A stretch of DNA of 64,000 bases from Lysobacter_C viscosus (GCF_046600715.1 NZ_JBJMAV010000006.1:1-64000), one strand, 5' to 3'. Counted from the first letter of the stretch, positions 28,260 through 36,707 are shown. Program-made: numbers and translations. Notes: generated by a model not told the origin, from the letters alone.

Positions 28260-28610
28260 TCAGTAGAACAGCGGCACCACGTAGGGAAACGCCAGCGCGA
28301 CCAGCACCAGAGCACCCACGATCCAGAAAAGGATTTTGTAGGCCCTCCTGACCGCGGGCACGGAGCAGGTTTTCCCCGGTTGGCAGGCCGACATCGGCCG
28401 GAAAATGCCGCGATAGGCGAACCACAGCGCGATCAGCGCCGCGCCGATGAAAAGCGGACGGTACGGATCCAGTGCCGACAGATTGCCGATCCATGCCCCG
28501 CTGAAGCCGAGCGTGACCAGCACCAGCGGCCCGAGGCAGCAGGTGGACGCAAGGATCGCCGCGATGCCGCCGGCGGCCAGCGCGTTGCGACCTTTGGGAG
28601 ATTCGTCCAA
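28260..28610 (-). CDS. merT: Mercuric ion transporter MerT
   Basis: This 116-residue inner-membrane protein has three hydrophobic helices. The first carries the Cys pair STCCLGPL that takes Hg from MerP. A cytoplasmic loop holds a second Cys pair (ACQPGKTC). It is the first gene of the mer transcript, directly downstream of the MerR operator. Confidence 0.95.
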   Translation of the reverse strand: MDESPKGRNALAAGGIAAILASTCCLGPLVLVTLGFSGAWIGNLSALDPYRPLFIGAALIALWFAYRGIFRPMSACQPGKTCSVPAVRRAYKILFWIVGALVLVALAFPYVVPLFY

Positions 28611-28646
28611 GGGGTTCCTTTATTTCCGATATCGGTCAGTTGCGCT

Positions 28647-28677
28647 ACGATATCTCCGTAGTCAAGTACGGAGTCAA
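28647..28677 (-). promoter_or_regulatory. mer promoter-operator (MerR site)
   Basis: Read on the minus strand, a -35 box TTGACT and a -10 box TATCGT are separated by 19 bases, the over-long spacer that MerR untwists on binding Hg(II). The spacer contains the dyad CTCCGTA-N6-TACGGAG (28654-28673), matching known mer operators. The merR start codon lies 5 bases beyond the -35 box on the other strand. Confidence 0.9.
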
Positions 28678-28682
28678 GCCTC

Positions 28683-29081
28683 ATGTCACGTCCGGAAAAC
28701 CTGGCCATCGGCGCGTTCGCGAAAGCAGCAGGAGTCACCGTCGAAACGCTCCGGTTCTATCAGCGCAAAGGGCTGCTGATCGAACCGGAAAAGCCGCCTG
28801 GCGGCATCCGTCGTTATGGCGCAGCGGACGTCGCGCGGGTCAGGTTCGTAAAATCGGCGCAGCGGCTTGGGTTCACCCTGGACGAAGTCGCACAGCTGCT
28901 GAAACTGGCCGATGGCACCCATTGCAGTGAAGCCTCTGAACTGGCCATGCTGCGCCTGACCGATGTCCGGGCCCGCCTGAAGGACCTCAGGCGCATGGAG
29001 TCGGCTCTTTCCAGGCTGGTCAAGGAGTGCCACGCACATAGAGGCGACGTGTCCTGTCCGCTGATCGCCGCGCTGTACTGA
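28683..29081 (+). CDS. merR: Mercury-responsive regulator MerR
   Basis: This 132-residue MerR-family dimer represses, then on Hg(II) binding activates, the mer operon. The N-terminal winged helix has AGVTVETLRFYQRKGLL. The three Hg-binding Cys are all present, near residues 79 (THCSEA), 117 (KECHAH) and 126 (DVSCP), the spacing of Tn501-type MerR. It is divergent from merTPA across the operator. Confidence 0.95.
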   Translation: MSRPENLAIGAFAKAAGVTVETLRFYQRKGLLIEPEKPPGGIRRYGAADVARVRFVKSAQRLGFTLDEVAQLLKLADGTHCSEASELAMLRLTDVRARLKDLRRMESALSRLVKECHAHRGDVSCPLIAALY

Positions 29082-29171
29082 AGTGTCAGCTCACACCTCA
29101 CTTCGAGATCACAGTGGGCGCGGTCAGCTATCAAAGCGAGCGGAGTGCTTGCCCAACAGGAAGACAAGATC

Positions 29172-29396
29172 ATGAAACTGTTGAATGCATCGTTGTTACT
29201 GGCGTGGTTCGCCCTGCTCTCGGGTGCTGCGCATGCCAGCCAGGGCCCCGGTCCCGGGATGATGAGTGAAGGCATGATGGGCGGCTGGATGATGGCCGGC
29301 TGCGTGTTGCTGGGCGTGCTGCTCATCATTTTTCTGGTGCTGGCCGTCGTCGCGCTGATCAAGTATCTACGGAGCGATCGGCACCCCCGACCCTGA
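29172..29396 (+). CDS. Small membrane protein with Met-rich motif
   Basis: This 74-residue protein is not assigned to a family. A signal-like hydrophobic start (residues 4-21) is followed by a Gly/Met-rich stretch (GMMSEGMMGGWMMAGC) that continues into a second helix of about 23 residues and a basic tail. The ATG at 29172 has AGGAAG upstream. Met-rich periplasmic turns often bind copper, which suits the neighbourhood, but this is inference. Confidence 0.6.
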   Translation: MKLLNASLLLAWFALLSGAAHASQGPGPGMMSEGMMGGWMMAGCVLLGVLLIIFLVLAVVALIKYLRSDRHPRP

Positions 29397-29401
29397 GTCG
29401 A

Positions 29402-29515
29402 TTGCCGCCCGGAGCCGACCGCAAGGGCGCGCTCAACCTCGTGCTCGCCAGCCTGATCGTCGTGGTCGCGCTTTACATGCTGTACCGCACCGGACTCGAA
29501 CTCGGCTGGCTGTGA
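29402..29515 (+). pseudogene. C-terminal remnant of a permease, possibly TauE/SafE family
   Basis: A frame opening at TTG (29402) encodes 37 residues: GADRKGALNLVLASLIVVVA, then about 16 more. It is one hydrophobic helix ending in a short tail, like the last helix of TauE/SafE sulfite-exporter permeases. Such permeases usually neighbour the phosphatase-like and persulfide-dioxygenase genes that follow here. I infer that the rest of the permease was deleted; the family assignment rests on one helix and on context. Confidence 0.4.
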
Positions 29516-29555
29516 CGCCGCCGCCCACGTTCCGACATCCCCAACAGGAGGACAC

Positions 29556-29998
29556 ATGACCTCGCCCCTTCCCTTCGATGACGCCCACCCTTCGCGGGTG
29601 GACAGCCCACCCTTGAGGAGCTCGCGCAACTCGCACACGACGGCGTGCGCACGGTGACCGACCTGCGCGCGCCCGGTGAAACAGTGGACTACGACGAATC
29701 GGCCGAAGCGGCACGGCTCGGCATGCGCTACAGGTCTCTGCCGATCACTGGCGCGGGCGACCTCGACCGCCAGCGTGTCCAGCGCTTCGGACGCATGCTC
29801 GACGAGGCACGCGGCGAAGGCGGCGTCCTGATCCACTGCGCGAGTTCCAACCGCGCGGGAGCACTGGTGGCGCTGGACGAAGCGCTCAACCGCGGCCGCC
29901 CGCTCGATGTCGCGCTCGAGCGCGGCCGTGCCGCCGGACTCGCGGCGCTGGAGCCGGCCGTCGTCGCACTTGTGCAGCGAGAGGAGGCCACGCGATGA
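29556..29998 (+). pseudogene. DUF442/beta-lactamase-hydrolase-like phosphatase, frameshifted near the N terminus
   Basis: A start codon at 29556 with AGGAGG upstream opens MTSPLPFDDAHP. The family continuation FAGGQPTLEELAQLAHDGVR is found in another frame, from about 29594. One missing base in CACCCTTCG (about 29589-29595) would join them. The rest is intact to 29998, with the active-site-like loop HCASSNRAG (usually HCxxGxR). An internal GTG at 29645 could start a 117-residue form. Its stop overlaps the start of the persulfide dioxygenase (ATGA). In related loci this domain acts with that dioxygenase in sulfide detoxification. Confidence 0.6.
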
Positions 29999-30762
29999 AC
30001 ATGACCCGGCCTATGATCTTTCGGCAACTGTTCGAGCCGGTGTCCTCTACCTACACCTACCTGCTGGGCTGCGCGGAAACCGGCGAGGCCGTGCTGGTCG
30101 ACCCGGTGATGCCCGCCTGGCAGCGCGACCTCGAAGCGGTCAACGACCTCGGCCTGCGGCTCGTCATGACGCTCGACACGCACATCCACGCCGATCACAT
30201 CACCTCGGCCTCGCTGCTCAGGCGCGAAGTCGGCAGCCGCATTGCGAATCCGGCGCTCGATTCGCTGCCGTGTGCGGACGTGGGGGTCGAGGACGGCGTC
30301 CCGCTGCACGTCGGGGGGCTGCAGCTCGATCCGATGCACACGCCAGGCCATACCGACAACCACTTCGCGATCATCGCCGGTGACCGCGTGTTCACCGGCG
30401 ATGCCCTGCTGATCGACGGCTGCGGCCGCACCGACTTCCAGAGCGGCGATTCGCACGCGCTGTTCGAAAGCGTGCGCGGCAAACTGTTCGGCCTGCCGGG
30501 CGAAATGCTGGTGTATCCCGCGCATGACTACCAGGGCCGCCGGGTGTCCAGCATCGCGCAGGAGAAGCAGCGCAATCCACGGCTCGGCGCCGATCGCACG
30601 CTGGAGGATTTCGTCGAGCTCATGGCGAACCTCGACCTGCCGTATCCGAAATTCATCGACCACGCGGTGCCCGGCAATCGTGCTTGCGGCGTCTGCCCGC
30701 CCGACCTCCCCGAGCACCTGCGGCAGTATTGCCAGGAGGTGGCGGAGAGCCCGCAGGGATGA
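29995..30762 (+). CDS. Persulfide dioxygenase-like metallo-beta-lactamase protein (ETHE1 type)
   Basis: This 255-residue MBL-fold enzyme has the metal motif THIHADH near residue 63, then HTPGHTDNH, GDALLIDGCGRTDFQ and YPAHDYQG. These are hallmarks of ETHE1-type persulfide dioxygenases, which use one iron to oxidise glutathione persulfide to sulfite. The C-terminal stretch with Cys (NRACGVCPP) is less usual. It is coupled to the frameshifted phosphatase gene by a 4-base overlap, and to a tiny lipoprotein gene downstream. Confidence 0.88.
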   Translation: MNMTRPMIFRQLFEPVSSTYTYLLGCAETGEAVLVDPVMPAWQRDLEAVNDLGLRLVMTLDTHIHADHITSASLLRREVGSRIANPALDSLPCADVGVEDGVPLHVGGLQLDPMHTPGHTDNHFAIIAGDRVFTGDALLIDGCGRTDFQSGDSHALFESVRGKLFGLPGEMLVYPAHDYQGRRVSSIAQEKQRNPRLGADRTLEDFVELMANLDLPYPKFIDHAVPGNRACGVCPPDLPEHLRQYCQEVAESPQG

Positions 30763-30881
30763 CGACCCTGTGCCTCACCCGGCGACCGGCAGTGCTGATC
30801 GCAGCTGTGCTGCTGCTCGCGGGCTGCCAGAGCGTGCCGGACTCGTCCCGGGCTGCATTCGTCGCCGTGACCGCGTTCTAA
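30759..30881 (+). CDS. Tiny putative lipoprotein
   Basis: A 40-residue frame with a basic start (MTTLCLTRRP), a hydrophobic core and the lipobox LLLAGC followed by QSVPDSSR. Its ATG overlaps the upstream stop (ATGA). The mature part would be only about 18 residues, so it may be a truncated lipoprotein. It is a real possibility but unproven. From 30882 to 31061 I see no gene that I can name. Confidence 0.4.
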   Translation: MTTLCLTRRPAVLIAAVLLLAGCQSVPDSSRAAFVAVTAF

Positions 30882-31061
30882 ACGGCTGTCAACGTGCCTG
30901 GCGCCTCGGCTCGCCCGGGCGTCCGAAGCGACGTGCGGACCTGCCGGGATGACCGCCCGCAACATCATCACGAACGTCGCGATGTTGATGCCGGCGCCAT
31001 CATCAGCCCGCCGCTGCCGCGCCTCCAGGCGCGGATACCGACGGTGCCGCTGCAGCAGGCA

Positions 31062-31235
31062 TCACTTGTCGGCGTGCTCCTTGTGTTTGTCCGTCTCGTG
31101 GTGGGCGTCGTGCAGGATGTCGATACCGCCCTTCAGTGCGACTCCCGCAACGGCGACGCCGACGGCGAGGTCGGTCCATGCCTGCCCTGTCCAGAGTACT
31201 TTTTCCCAAGCCCGAGCATCTCGCGATGCACACAC
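31062..31235 (-). pseudogene. C-terminal remnant of a cation diffusion facilitator (CDF) transporter
   Basis: On the minus strand a frame without a start reads LWTGQAWTDLAVGVAVAGVA, then LKGGIDILHDAHHETDKHKE, ending at a TGA at 31062. The pattern TGQ.W.DL.VG.A.A....GG..IL.DA is that of the last helix of CzcD/DmeF-type zinc, cobalt or cadmium exporters, followed by a His-rich tail. The frame is cut off just where a REP-like palindrome begins (31238), so most of the gene has been lost. Confidence 0.6.
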
Positions 31236-31237
31236 CT

Positions 31238-31346
31238 GTAGGAGCGGGCCATGCCCGCGACCGCCAGTCAGGTGACCGGCATCTCGGCCCTTTCTAGCGC
31301 ACCTCTTGCAACCGGTTGCCGATCGCGGCTGAAGCCGCTCCTACAG
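31238..31346. repeat. Pair of REP-like palindromes
   Basis: TGTAGGAGCGGGCCATGCCC at 31238 and an inverted unit ending GAAGCCGCTCCTACAG at 31346 frame about 110 bases with no gene. They separate the CDF remnant from the Csp gene. Confidence 0.7.
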
Positions 31347-31354
31347 GGGTTGTG

Positions 31355-31708
31355 CTACTGCTTCATGCTTCCGCAGCTTTCGGCGCAGCGACGGCAGATG
31401 TCGACGCAGCGCTGCATCTCGGGGTCATCGCCCATGGCCGCGCAGGAGTCGGCGCACTGGCGGCACACCTTCGCGCAGGCGCCGCAGATCACGCCGTGCA
31501 CCTGCGTGCCACGCAGCATGGCATCGGCGCAGGTCGCGCAGACGTCGGCGCAGGTGGCCATCAGCGCGATGTGCCGGGCCTCGGCGTGCTTGCCGCCCTT
31601 GCCCAGGCAGTAGTTGATGGTCTCCAGGCAGATCGCGTGACACTGGGTGCAATCGTCGATGCAGCGGTTCACTTCCTGGCTGCGATGTTCGGCTCGGTGG
31701 TGGGACAT
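31355..31708 (-). CDS. Four-helix-bundle copper storage protein (Csp/DUF326 family)
   Basis: This 117-residue cytoplasmic protein is very rich in Cys placed along helices: RCIDDCTQCHAICLETINYC, ATCADVCATC, ICGACAKVCRQCADSC and CVDICRRCAESC. In Csp proteins such Cys line the inside of a four-helix bundle and store many Cu(I) ions. No signal peptide is seen, so it is the cytosolic type. It is the last gene of the minus-strand cop cluster. Confidence 0.9.
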   Translation of the reverse strand: MSHHRAEHRSQEVNRCIDDCTQCHAICLETINYCLGKGGKHAEARHIALMATCADVCATCADAMLRGTQVHGVICGACAKVCRQCADSCAAMGDDPEMQRCVDICRRCAESCGSMKQ

Positions 31709-31771
31709 TGGAGAACCCTCCTGATCGGCGGGCGATCATCGGCGCGCCCGCTTCACCGCCCCTTTTTCCGA

Positions 31772-32332
31772 CTACTTCCCCGTCGGGCCGTGCTGCGCGA
31801 AGGGCGTGGTGGTGCCATCGCGGCCGACCAGTTCCACGGTGTACCGATGGACTGTGCCATCGGGGACTTCCATGCCGGGTGAACCCAGCGGCATGCCCGG
31901 TACCACCAGCCCCTTGGCGTCGGGCTTCTCGGCGAGCAGGCGTTTCACGTCGGCCGCCGGCACGTGACCTTCGATGAAATAGTTGCCGACCTGCGCGGTG
32001 TGGCAGGAGCCCTTCGCCAGCGGTACGCCGACCTGCTGCTTGATCGGGTTGAGGTTGTCGACGTTGCGCACCTCGACCTGGAAGCCGGCATCGCGCATGT
32101 GCTCCACCCACAGGCGACAGCAGCCGCAAAACTCGCTCTTGTGCACGACCATGTGCTCGAGTTGCAGCGCCGCATCGTCGGCGGTGGCGGCAGGCTCGAC
32201 TGTCGCGGCCGGTGCCGAGGGCTTCGCCGCGGCATCGGAGATCACCGTCGGCGGCGTCTGCCGCGCGCAGGCGGGCAGCGCCATGGCGGCAAGCAATAGC
32301 GCGCCGGTAGTCAGGGCATGAAGTTTCATCAT
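31772..32332 (-). CDS. DUF411 family metal-binding protein
   Basis: This 186-residue exported protein has a signal sequence ending in LPACARQ (a possible lipobox), an Ala/Pro linker, and the DUF411 domain with KSEFCGCCRLWVEHM near residue 70, then KGSCHTAQVGNYFIEGHVP. DUF411 proteins are often found with copper or silver resistance genes and probably bind metal through the CGCC cluster. It lies 8 bases downstream of the NTF2-like gene. Confidence 0.85.
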   Translation of the reverse strand: MMKLHALTTGALLLAAMALPACARQTPPTVISDAAAKPSAPAATVEPAATADDAALQLEHMVVHKSEFCGCCRLWVEHMRDAGFQVEVRNVDNLNPIKQQVGVPLAKGSCHTAQVGNYFIEGHVPAADVKRLLAEKPDAKGLVVPGMPLGSPGMEVPDGTVHRYTVELVGRDGTTTPFAQHGPTGK

Positions 32333-32340
32333 GTCTCTCC

Positions 32341-32859
32341 TCAGGATTTCTTCGGTCGCGAGGACCAGTGGATGTGGACGATGCGCCAGCCCTCCGGCGT
32401 GTTGTTCAACACGACCGTCTCGGTGCTCAGCAGGGTCATGGGTTTGCCGTCCCTGCTCGCGTGCAGCTCGCTTTCACTGGCGATCCAGGCGGTGTCGCCA
32501 TCGACGCGTGCGCGTCGGTGGGTCAGCGTGCTGTGGGTACCGGACAGGAATTTGGCATCGGACCGGGCGTGATGGCTCAGGTACTCACTGCGGCTGCGTT
32601 CGGCGCCGCCGCTCTCCAGGATGATCACCGACGGATCGAGCAGTGTCTCGACCTCGGCGAAATCGCCGGCGACGAGCGCCTTGCCGAATGCATCGACGAC
32701 TTCGACCGGCGCCTGCGCAGCGGCAGGCACGTCCATCGCGGCCGTGCTCGCCGCTGCCGGGTGGGCGTGATCGGATGAGGATGGCTGGGTCTGTGCAGGG
32801 ACGGGCAGGGCCATACCGAGCAGCAGTGCGGCGCTTAGCATCGAGATTGCGGTTTTCAT
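32341..32859 (-). CDS. Secreted NTF2-like (DUF4440/SnoaL-type) protein
   Basis: This 172-residue protein has a clear signal peptide (MLSAALLLGMALPVPAQ) and a single NTF2-like domain from about residue 50: VVDAFGKALVAGDFAEVETL at the start and GWRIVHIHWSS at the end. Such domains bind small ligands or act as accessory folds; no specific role can be given. The start MKTAISM is chosen from the signal peptide, since the frame stays open far upstream. It sits inside the cop cluster between the cytochrome c and DUF411 genes. Confidence 0.8.
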   Translation of the reverse strand: MKTAISMLSAALLLGMALPVPAQTQPSSSDHAHPAAASTAAMDVPAAAQAPVEVVDAFGKALVAGDFAEVETLLDPSVIILESGGAERSRSEYLSHHARSDAKFLSGTHSTLTHRRARVDGDTAWIASESELHASRDGKPMTLLSTETVVLNNTPEGWRIVHIHWSSRPKKS

Positions 32860-32878
32860 GGGTGCGGTTTCCCTGTGG

Positions 32879-33694
32879 TCAGTGTTGGTGGTCGTGGCCG
32901 TCGCCGGCCTCTGGCGCGGCCGGCTCGGGTGAGGGCGCGGACTGCGGAGCGGGGTGTGATTCGACGGTGCCGTCCGCGTGGCGGTGGGTGGTCGTCTGGT
33001 TGGAGGCCGCGGCATGGTGGTCGTCCGCCACACCGGGCGGGTGCGGGTGATCGTCTGTTGCACCCCCTGCCGCTTCACGCCCTTCGTCGTGTGCGGTCCC
33101 GGCATCGTGGTGGTCGGCGGACGCGCTTTCGGAGTGCCCGTGCTCCATCGTCTCCCCGCCGCCGTGATCATGGCCGCCGCTGCTGGCGACCAGTGCGTCG
33201 TACTGCGCGGCGTCCAGCCCGGGCAGTTCCTGCAGGAACGCGGCCATGTTCCAGACGTACTCGTCGGCCATGCTCTCGCCCCAGGCCGGCATGCCGGTGG
33301 CCTTGATGCCGTGCTTGATCACCCAGAACGCCGCGGCCGCATCCACCGCCGCCTTCGACAGGTTCGGCGGCGCCGGGTTCAGGCCCCGGCTCAGCTCGGT
33401 CTCGCCCATGCCGGGCGCGAGGTGGCAGCCCGTGCACATGGCGTCGTAGTTGCCCGCGCCCTGGCGGATGCGGGCCGGGTCGGCCAGATCGGGCGGCGGC
33501 TGCAGCTCGTCGATGCGCGTTGCGATCGATCGCTCGCGCACCGTTTGCAAGAGTGTGCTGACTGCCTGCGTGTGGTCATCGTCGGCGGCTACGTTGTAGA
33601 CGCCGGACCATATGACGCCGGCGGTCACGGCCGCGACCGCGGCGATGGCGACAATGCCGCCGATGATCATTGACCTGCTTGTCGTGATTGGCAT
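32879..33694 (-). CDS. Membrane-anchored c-type cytochrome with a His-rich C-terminal tail
   Basis: This 271-residue protein has an N-terminal membrane segment (SMIIGGIVAIAAVAAVTAGV), one haem-c site CTGCH near residue 88, and the distal Met probably in ATGMPAWGE near residue 133. The last 90 residues are disordered and rich in His, Asp and Glu (HDHGGGETMEHGHSES, ADDHHAA). The start MPITTSR has AAGGGGA upstream. Electron transfer together with metal binding beside the CopA oxidase is a reasonable inference. Confidence 0.8.
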   Translation of the reverse strand: MPITTSRSMIIGGIVAIAAVAAVTAGVIWSGVYNVAADDDHTQAVSTLLQTVRERSIATRIDELQPPPDLADPARIRQGAGNYDAMCTGCHLAPGMGETELSRGLNPAPPNLSKAAVDAAAAFWVIKHGIKATGMPAWGESMADEYVWNMAAFLQELPGLDAAQYDALVASSGGHDHGGGETMEHGHSESASADHHDAGTAHDEGREAAGGATDDHPHPPGVADDHHAAASNQTTTHRHADGTVESHPAPQSAPSPEPAAPEAGDGHDHQH

Positions 33695-33717
33695 GTTGTT
33701 CCCCTTGGTGTTGCTAT

Positions 33718-34728
33718 CTAGAACCACAGACGAACGCCCGCGACCACGCGGGTGTCGTCGACCGCCTCGCCCTCTTCGCGGTGCAGGTCGGCGGTGCCAC
33801 CGTACACGCGCTCATGCACCACGCCGATATAGGGCGCGAACTGCCGGGTGAATTCGTAGCGCAGGCGCAGGCCCGCTTCGAGCTTGCCAAGGCCCGAACC
33901 GATGCCGCGGCGCGGGTCGTCCTTGCCCCAGGCTTCGGCCTCGATCAGCGACTGCAGGACCAGGCGGTTGGTGAACCGCGTGTCGTATTCGGCCTCCAGG
34001 GCGACGCCGGTCTGGCCGGACTCGCCCAGGTAGGCGGTGGCCGAGATCTCGAACATGTACGGCGCCAGGCCCATCACGCCGACCGCGGCGAAGGTCTGCG
34101 ACGGGTGTTCGCCGAAATCGTGGCGGATGCCGGCCACCGCGTCCCACCAGGTGGCGACGGCGCGGCCATACAGCAGTTCGACATCCGCCGACTCGGTCGT
34201 TCCGTCGGTCCATTCGCCCTCGCTGCGTATCCACAGGCGCTCCAGGTCGTTGCCGATCCAGCCGCTGCCTTCCCAGCCCAGTGCATTGCCGTCGTCGGCG
34301 TCCCAGGTTTCCAGGCGGTTGAACTGGGCGAACCAGAGAGTCGCGGTGTCGTGGACGCTGTGACCGGCGACGTCGGGGAACGCGGCGGCGCGGTCGGCGG
34401 CGGTGATTTCGGGGATCGGCTCGCGCGGCGCGGCGTCCGCCGGTAGATCGGCGGACGTGCCCGGCAGGTCGTGACCCATGGCGGCGTGTCCCATCGCTTC
34501 TTGGTCCACCGGCGGCGGGCCTGCCTGGTTGTGGGAGTCACTGTGGGCTCCGTCGCGCTCGTCCTGCATCGGCATCGCGTGCCCGGTGTGCGGGTCGTGT
34601 TCGGGTTCCGAAGGCGGCGCGTGCCGGGAGTGCTCGGTCTGCTGCGCAAAGGCGGGCAGGACGCCGCCGGCCAGTGCAATCGCCAGGCCGAGCGCACCTA
34701 GGCGCAGACGGCTTTGGGAAGGAATCAT
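33718..34728 (-). CDS. copB: Copper resistance outer-membrane protein CopB
   Basis: This 336-residue protein has a signal peptide (LAIALAGGVLPAFAQQ), a Met/His-rich linker (HDPHTGHAMPMQDERDG, MGHAAMGHD) and a C-terminal beta-barrel of about 220 residues ending in an aromatic residue (RVVAGVRLWF), as outer-membrane proteins do. It works with CopA in periplasmic copper tolerance. The start MIPSQSR lies 5 bases after the copA stop, so the two are tightly coupled. Confidence 0.93.
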   Translation of the reverse strand: MIPSQSRLRLGALGLAIALAGGVLPAFAQQTEHSRHAPPSEPEHDPHTGHAMPMQDERDGAHSDSHNQAGPPPVDQEAMGHAAMGHDLPGTSADLPADAAPREPIPEITAADRAAAFPDVAGHSVHDTATLWFAQFNRLETWDADDGNALGWEGSGWIGNDLERLWIRSEGEWTDGTTESADVELLYGRAVATWWDAVAGIRHDFGEHPSQTFAAVGVMGLAPYMFEISATAYLGESGQTGVALEAEYDTRFTNRLVLQSLIEAEAWGKDDPRRGIGSGLGKLEAGLRLRYEFTRQFAPYIGVVHERVYGGTADLHREEGEAVDDTRVVAGVRLWF

Positions 34729-34733
34729 GTCGG

Positions 34734-36548
34734 TCACTCCAGCACCTGCACTTCGCGGAACATGCCCGCTTCCATGTGGTACAGCAGGTGGCAGTGGTAG
34801 GCCCATCGGCCCAGCGCGTCGGCGCGCACGCGGTAGCTACGCCTGGTGCCCGGCGGCATGTCGATGGTGTGCTTGCGGACCAGGAAGTTGCCGTCCTCGT
34901 CCTCCAGGTCGCTCCACATGCCGTGCAGGTGGATCGGGTGGGTCATCATGGTGTCGTTGACCAGCACGATGCGCACGCGCTCGCCGTACTTCAGTTGCAG
35001 GGGTTCGGCCGAGGAGAACTTGATGCCGTCGAACGACCACGCGAAGCGCTCCATGTGGCCGGTCAGGTGCAGTTCGATGGTGCGGCCGGGCGCGCGGCCG
35101 TCGGGGTCGGGGAAGGCGCTGCGCAGGTCGGCGTAGGTCAGCACCCGGCGGCCGTTGTCGCGCAGGCCGATGCCGGGGTCGTCGAGTTTCGGCGCCGGGG
35201 TCATGGTCTGCATGTCGACCAGTGGGTTGTCGGTCTCGCTGGCGGGGTGGGACTGCATGCCGCCGGCACCATGATTCATGCCGGGATGGTTCATGCCGGA
35301 ATGGTCCATGCCGGCGTTGGCGCTACCGGACATCGCCGACATGTCGTGTCCACCGTGCTCCATGCCGTGCTCCATGCCGCCATGCCCCATGTCGGCCATC
35401 GTCAGCACCGGTTTCGGATCGACCTGCGGCACCGCTGCGCGCAGCCCCTCGCGCACCGCCAGCGTGCCGCTGACGTAGCCGGTGCGGCCGAGGTCCTGGG
35501 CGAAGATGGTGAACGCATCCTGCCCGGTGGGCTCGACGATCACGTCGAAGGTCTCGGCCGTCGCGATACGGAACTCGTCGACCGATACCGGCCGCACGTA
35601 AAGCCCGTCGGCGGCGACCACGGTCATCTTCAGACCGGGGATGCGTACGTCGAAATGGGTCATCGACGAGCCGTTGATGAAGCGCAGCCGCACCTTCTCG
35701 CCGGAGCGGAACAGACCGGTCCAGTTGCCCAGCGACGTGGTGCCATTCAGCAGGTAGGTGTAGGTGTTGCCGTTGACGTCCGACAGGTCGGTCGGGCTCA
35801 TCCGCATCTCGCCCCACAGCTTGCGGTTCTGCACCGTGTCCGCGAGGCCGTGCTCCTGCACGTCGTCGATGAAGTCGCCGACGGTGCGCTGGGACATGTT
35901 GTCGTAGTGCGACATCTTCTTGAGCCGGGAGAACAGCGCGGTGGGGTCCAGGTCGGTCCAGTCGCTCAGCAGCACCACGTAGTCGCGCTCATAGCGGAAC
36001 GGCTCAGGCTCCAGCGGATCGATCACCAGCGCGCCATAGACGCCGGCCTGCTCCTGGAACGCGGAATGGCTGTGATACCAGTAGGTGCCACCCTGGATCA
36101 CGTCGAAGCGGTAGGGGTAGGTCTTGCCACGATGGATGCCGTCGAAGCTCAGCCCCGGCACGCCGTCCATGTTGGCCGGCAGCAGGATGCCGTGCCAGTG
36201 CAGCGAGGTGGAATGGCCGTGGATGGAATTTTCCGGCAGGCGGTTGGAAACGCGCAGGTTGACCGTGTCGCCCTCGCGCCAGCGCAGCAGCGGCGCCGGC
36301 ACCGAGCCGTTGACGGTGATGCCGGTGCGGGTGGCGCCGGTGAAATTGAGCGGCGTCTCGCCGATGGCCAAGTCGAACTCGGTGCCGGCCAGCACGGTTT
36401 TCTGGCCGAGCGACTTGAGCGCCCAGACCGGCTCCGGCCACAGGCCGAGCCCTGCAATTGCGCCGCCGGCGGCGAGGCCCTGCACGAACCGGCGCCGCGA
36501 CGGGGTGGCCGGATCGAGCGGTCCGGAACCCGAAGAACTGAATGCCAT
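34734..36548 (-). CDS. copA: Copper resistance multicopper oxidase CopA (Tat-exported)
   Basis: This 604-residue periplasmic oxidase has a twin-arginine signal (PSRRRFVQGLAAGGAIAG) and three cupredoxin domains. Copper ligands appear in HGHSTSLHWHG, YWYHSHSAFQEQAG, THPIHLHGMW and YHCHLLYHMEAGM (type 1 Cys in the last). Between domains 2 and 3 is a Met/His-rich insert (MGHGGMEHGMEHGGHDM and MDHSGMNHPGMNH) that probably binds extra copper. It oxidises Cu(I) in the periplasm. The start MAFSSSG has GGAG upstream. It follows copL. Confidence 0.95.
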   Translation of the reverse strand: MAFSSSGSGPLDPATPSRRRFVQGLAAGGAIAGLGLWPEPVWALKSLGQKTVLAGTEFDLAIGETPLNFTGATRTGITVNGSVPAPLLRWREGDTVNLRVSNRLPENSIHGHSTSLHWHGILLPANMDGVPGLSFDGIHRGKTYPYRFDVIQGGTYWYHSHSAFQEQAGVYGALVIDPLEPEPFRYERDYVVLLSDWTDLDPTALFSRLKKMSHYDNMSQRTVGDFIDDVQEHGLADTVQNRKLWGEMRMSPTDLSDVNGNTYTYLLNGTTSLGNWTGLFRSGEKVRLRFINGSSMTHFDVRIPGLKMTVVAADGLYVRPVSVDEFRIATAETFDVIVEPTGQDAFTIFAQDLGRTGYVSGTLAVREGLRAAVPQVDPKPVLTMADMGHGGMEHGMEHGGHDMSAMSGSANAGMDHSGMNHPGMNHGAGGMQSHPASETDNPLVDMQTMTPAPKLDDPGIGLRDNGRRVLTYADLRSAFPDPDGRAPGRTIELHLTGHMERFAWSFDGIKFSSAEPLQLKYGERVRIVLVNDTMMTHPIHLHGMWSDLEDEDGNFLVRKHTIDMPPGTRRSYRVRADALGRWAYHCHLLYHMEAGMFREVQVLE

Positions 36549-36707
36549 GTATGACTCCACTGGGGAACGTTGTTTTCTGCCGCGGAACGGCCGCCGCATG
36601 CCGGACATGCCGGACATCCGATACGCGGCACGAGCGGGTTGGACCGGGCAGGAACCGGACGCAGCGCACTCAGGTGCTGGACGCGCCACGCAAGGCACCG
36701 CAAGGAC

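Noticed and set aside
30945..31060. Possible coding stretch (GAGINIATFVMM in the minus strand)
   Set aside because: It has no start signal, no clear family and sits in a region of remnants; I could not support a gene.
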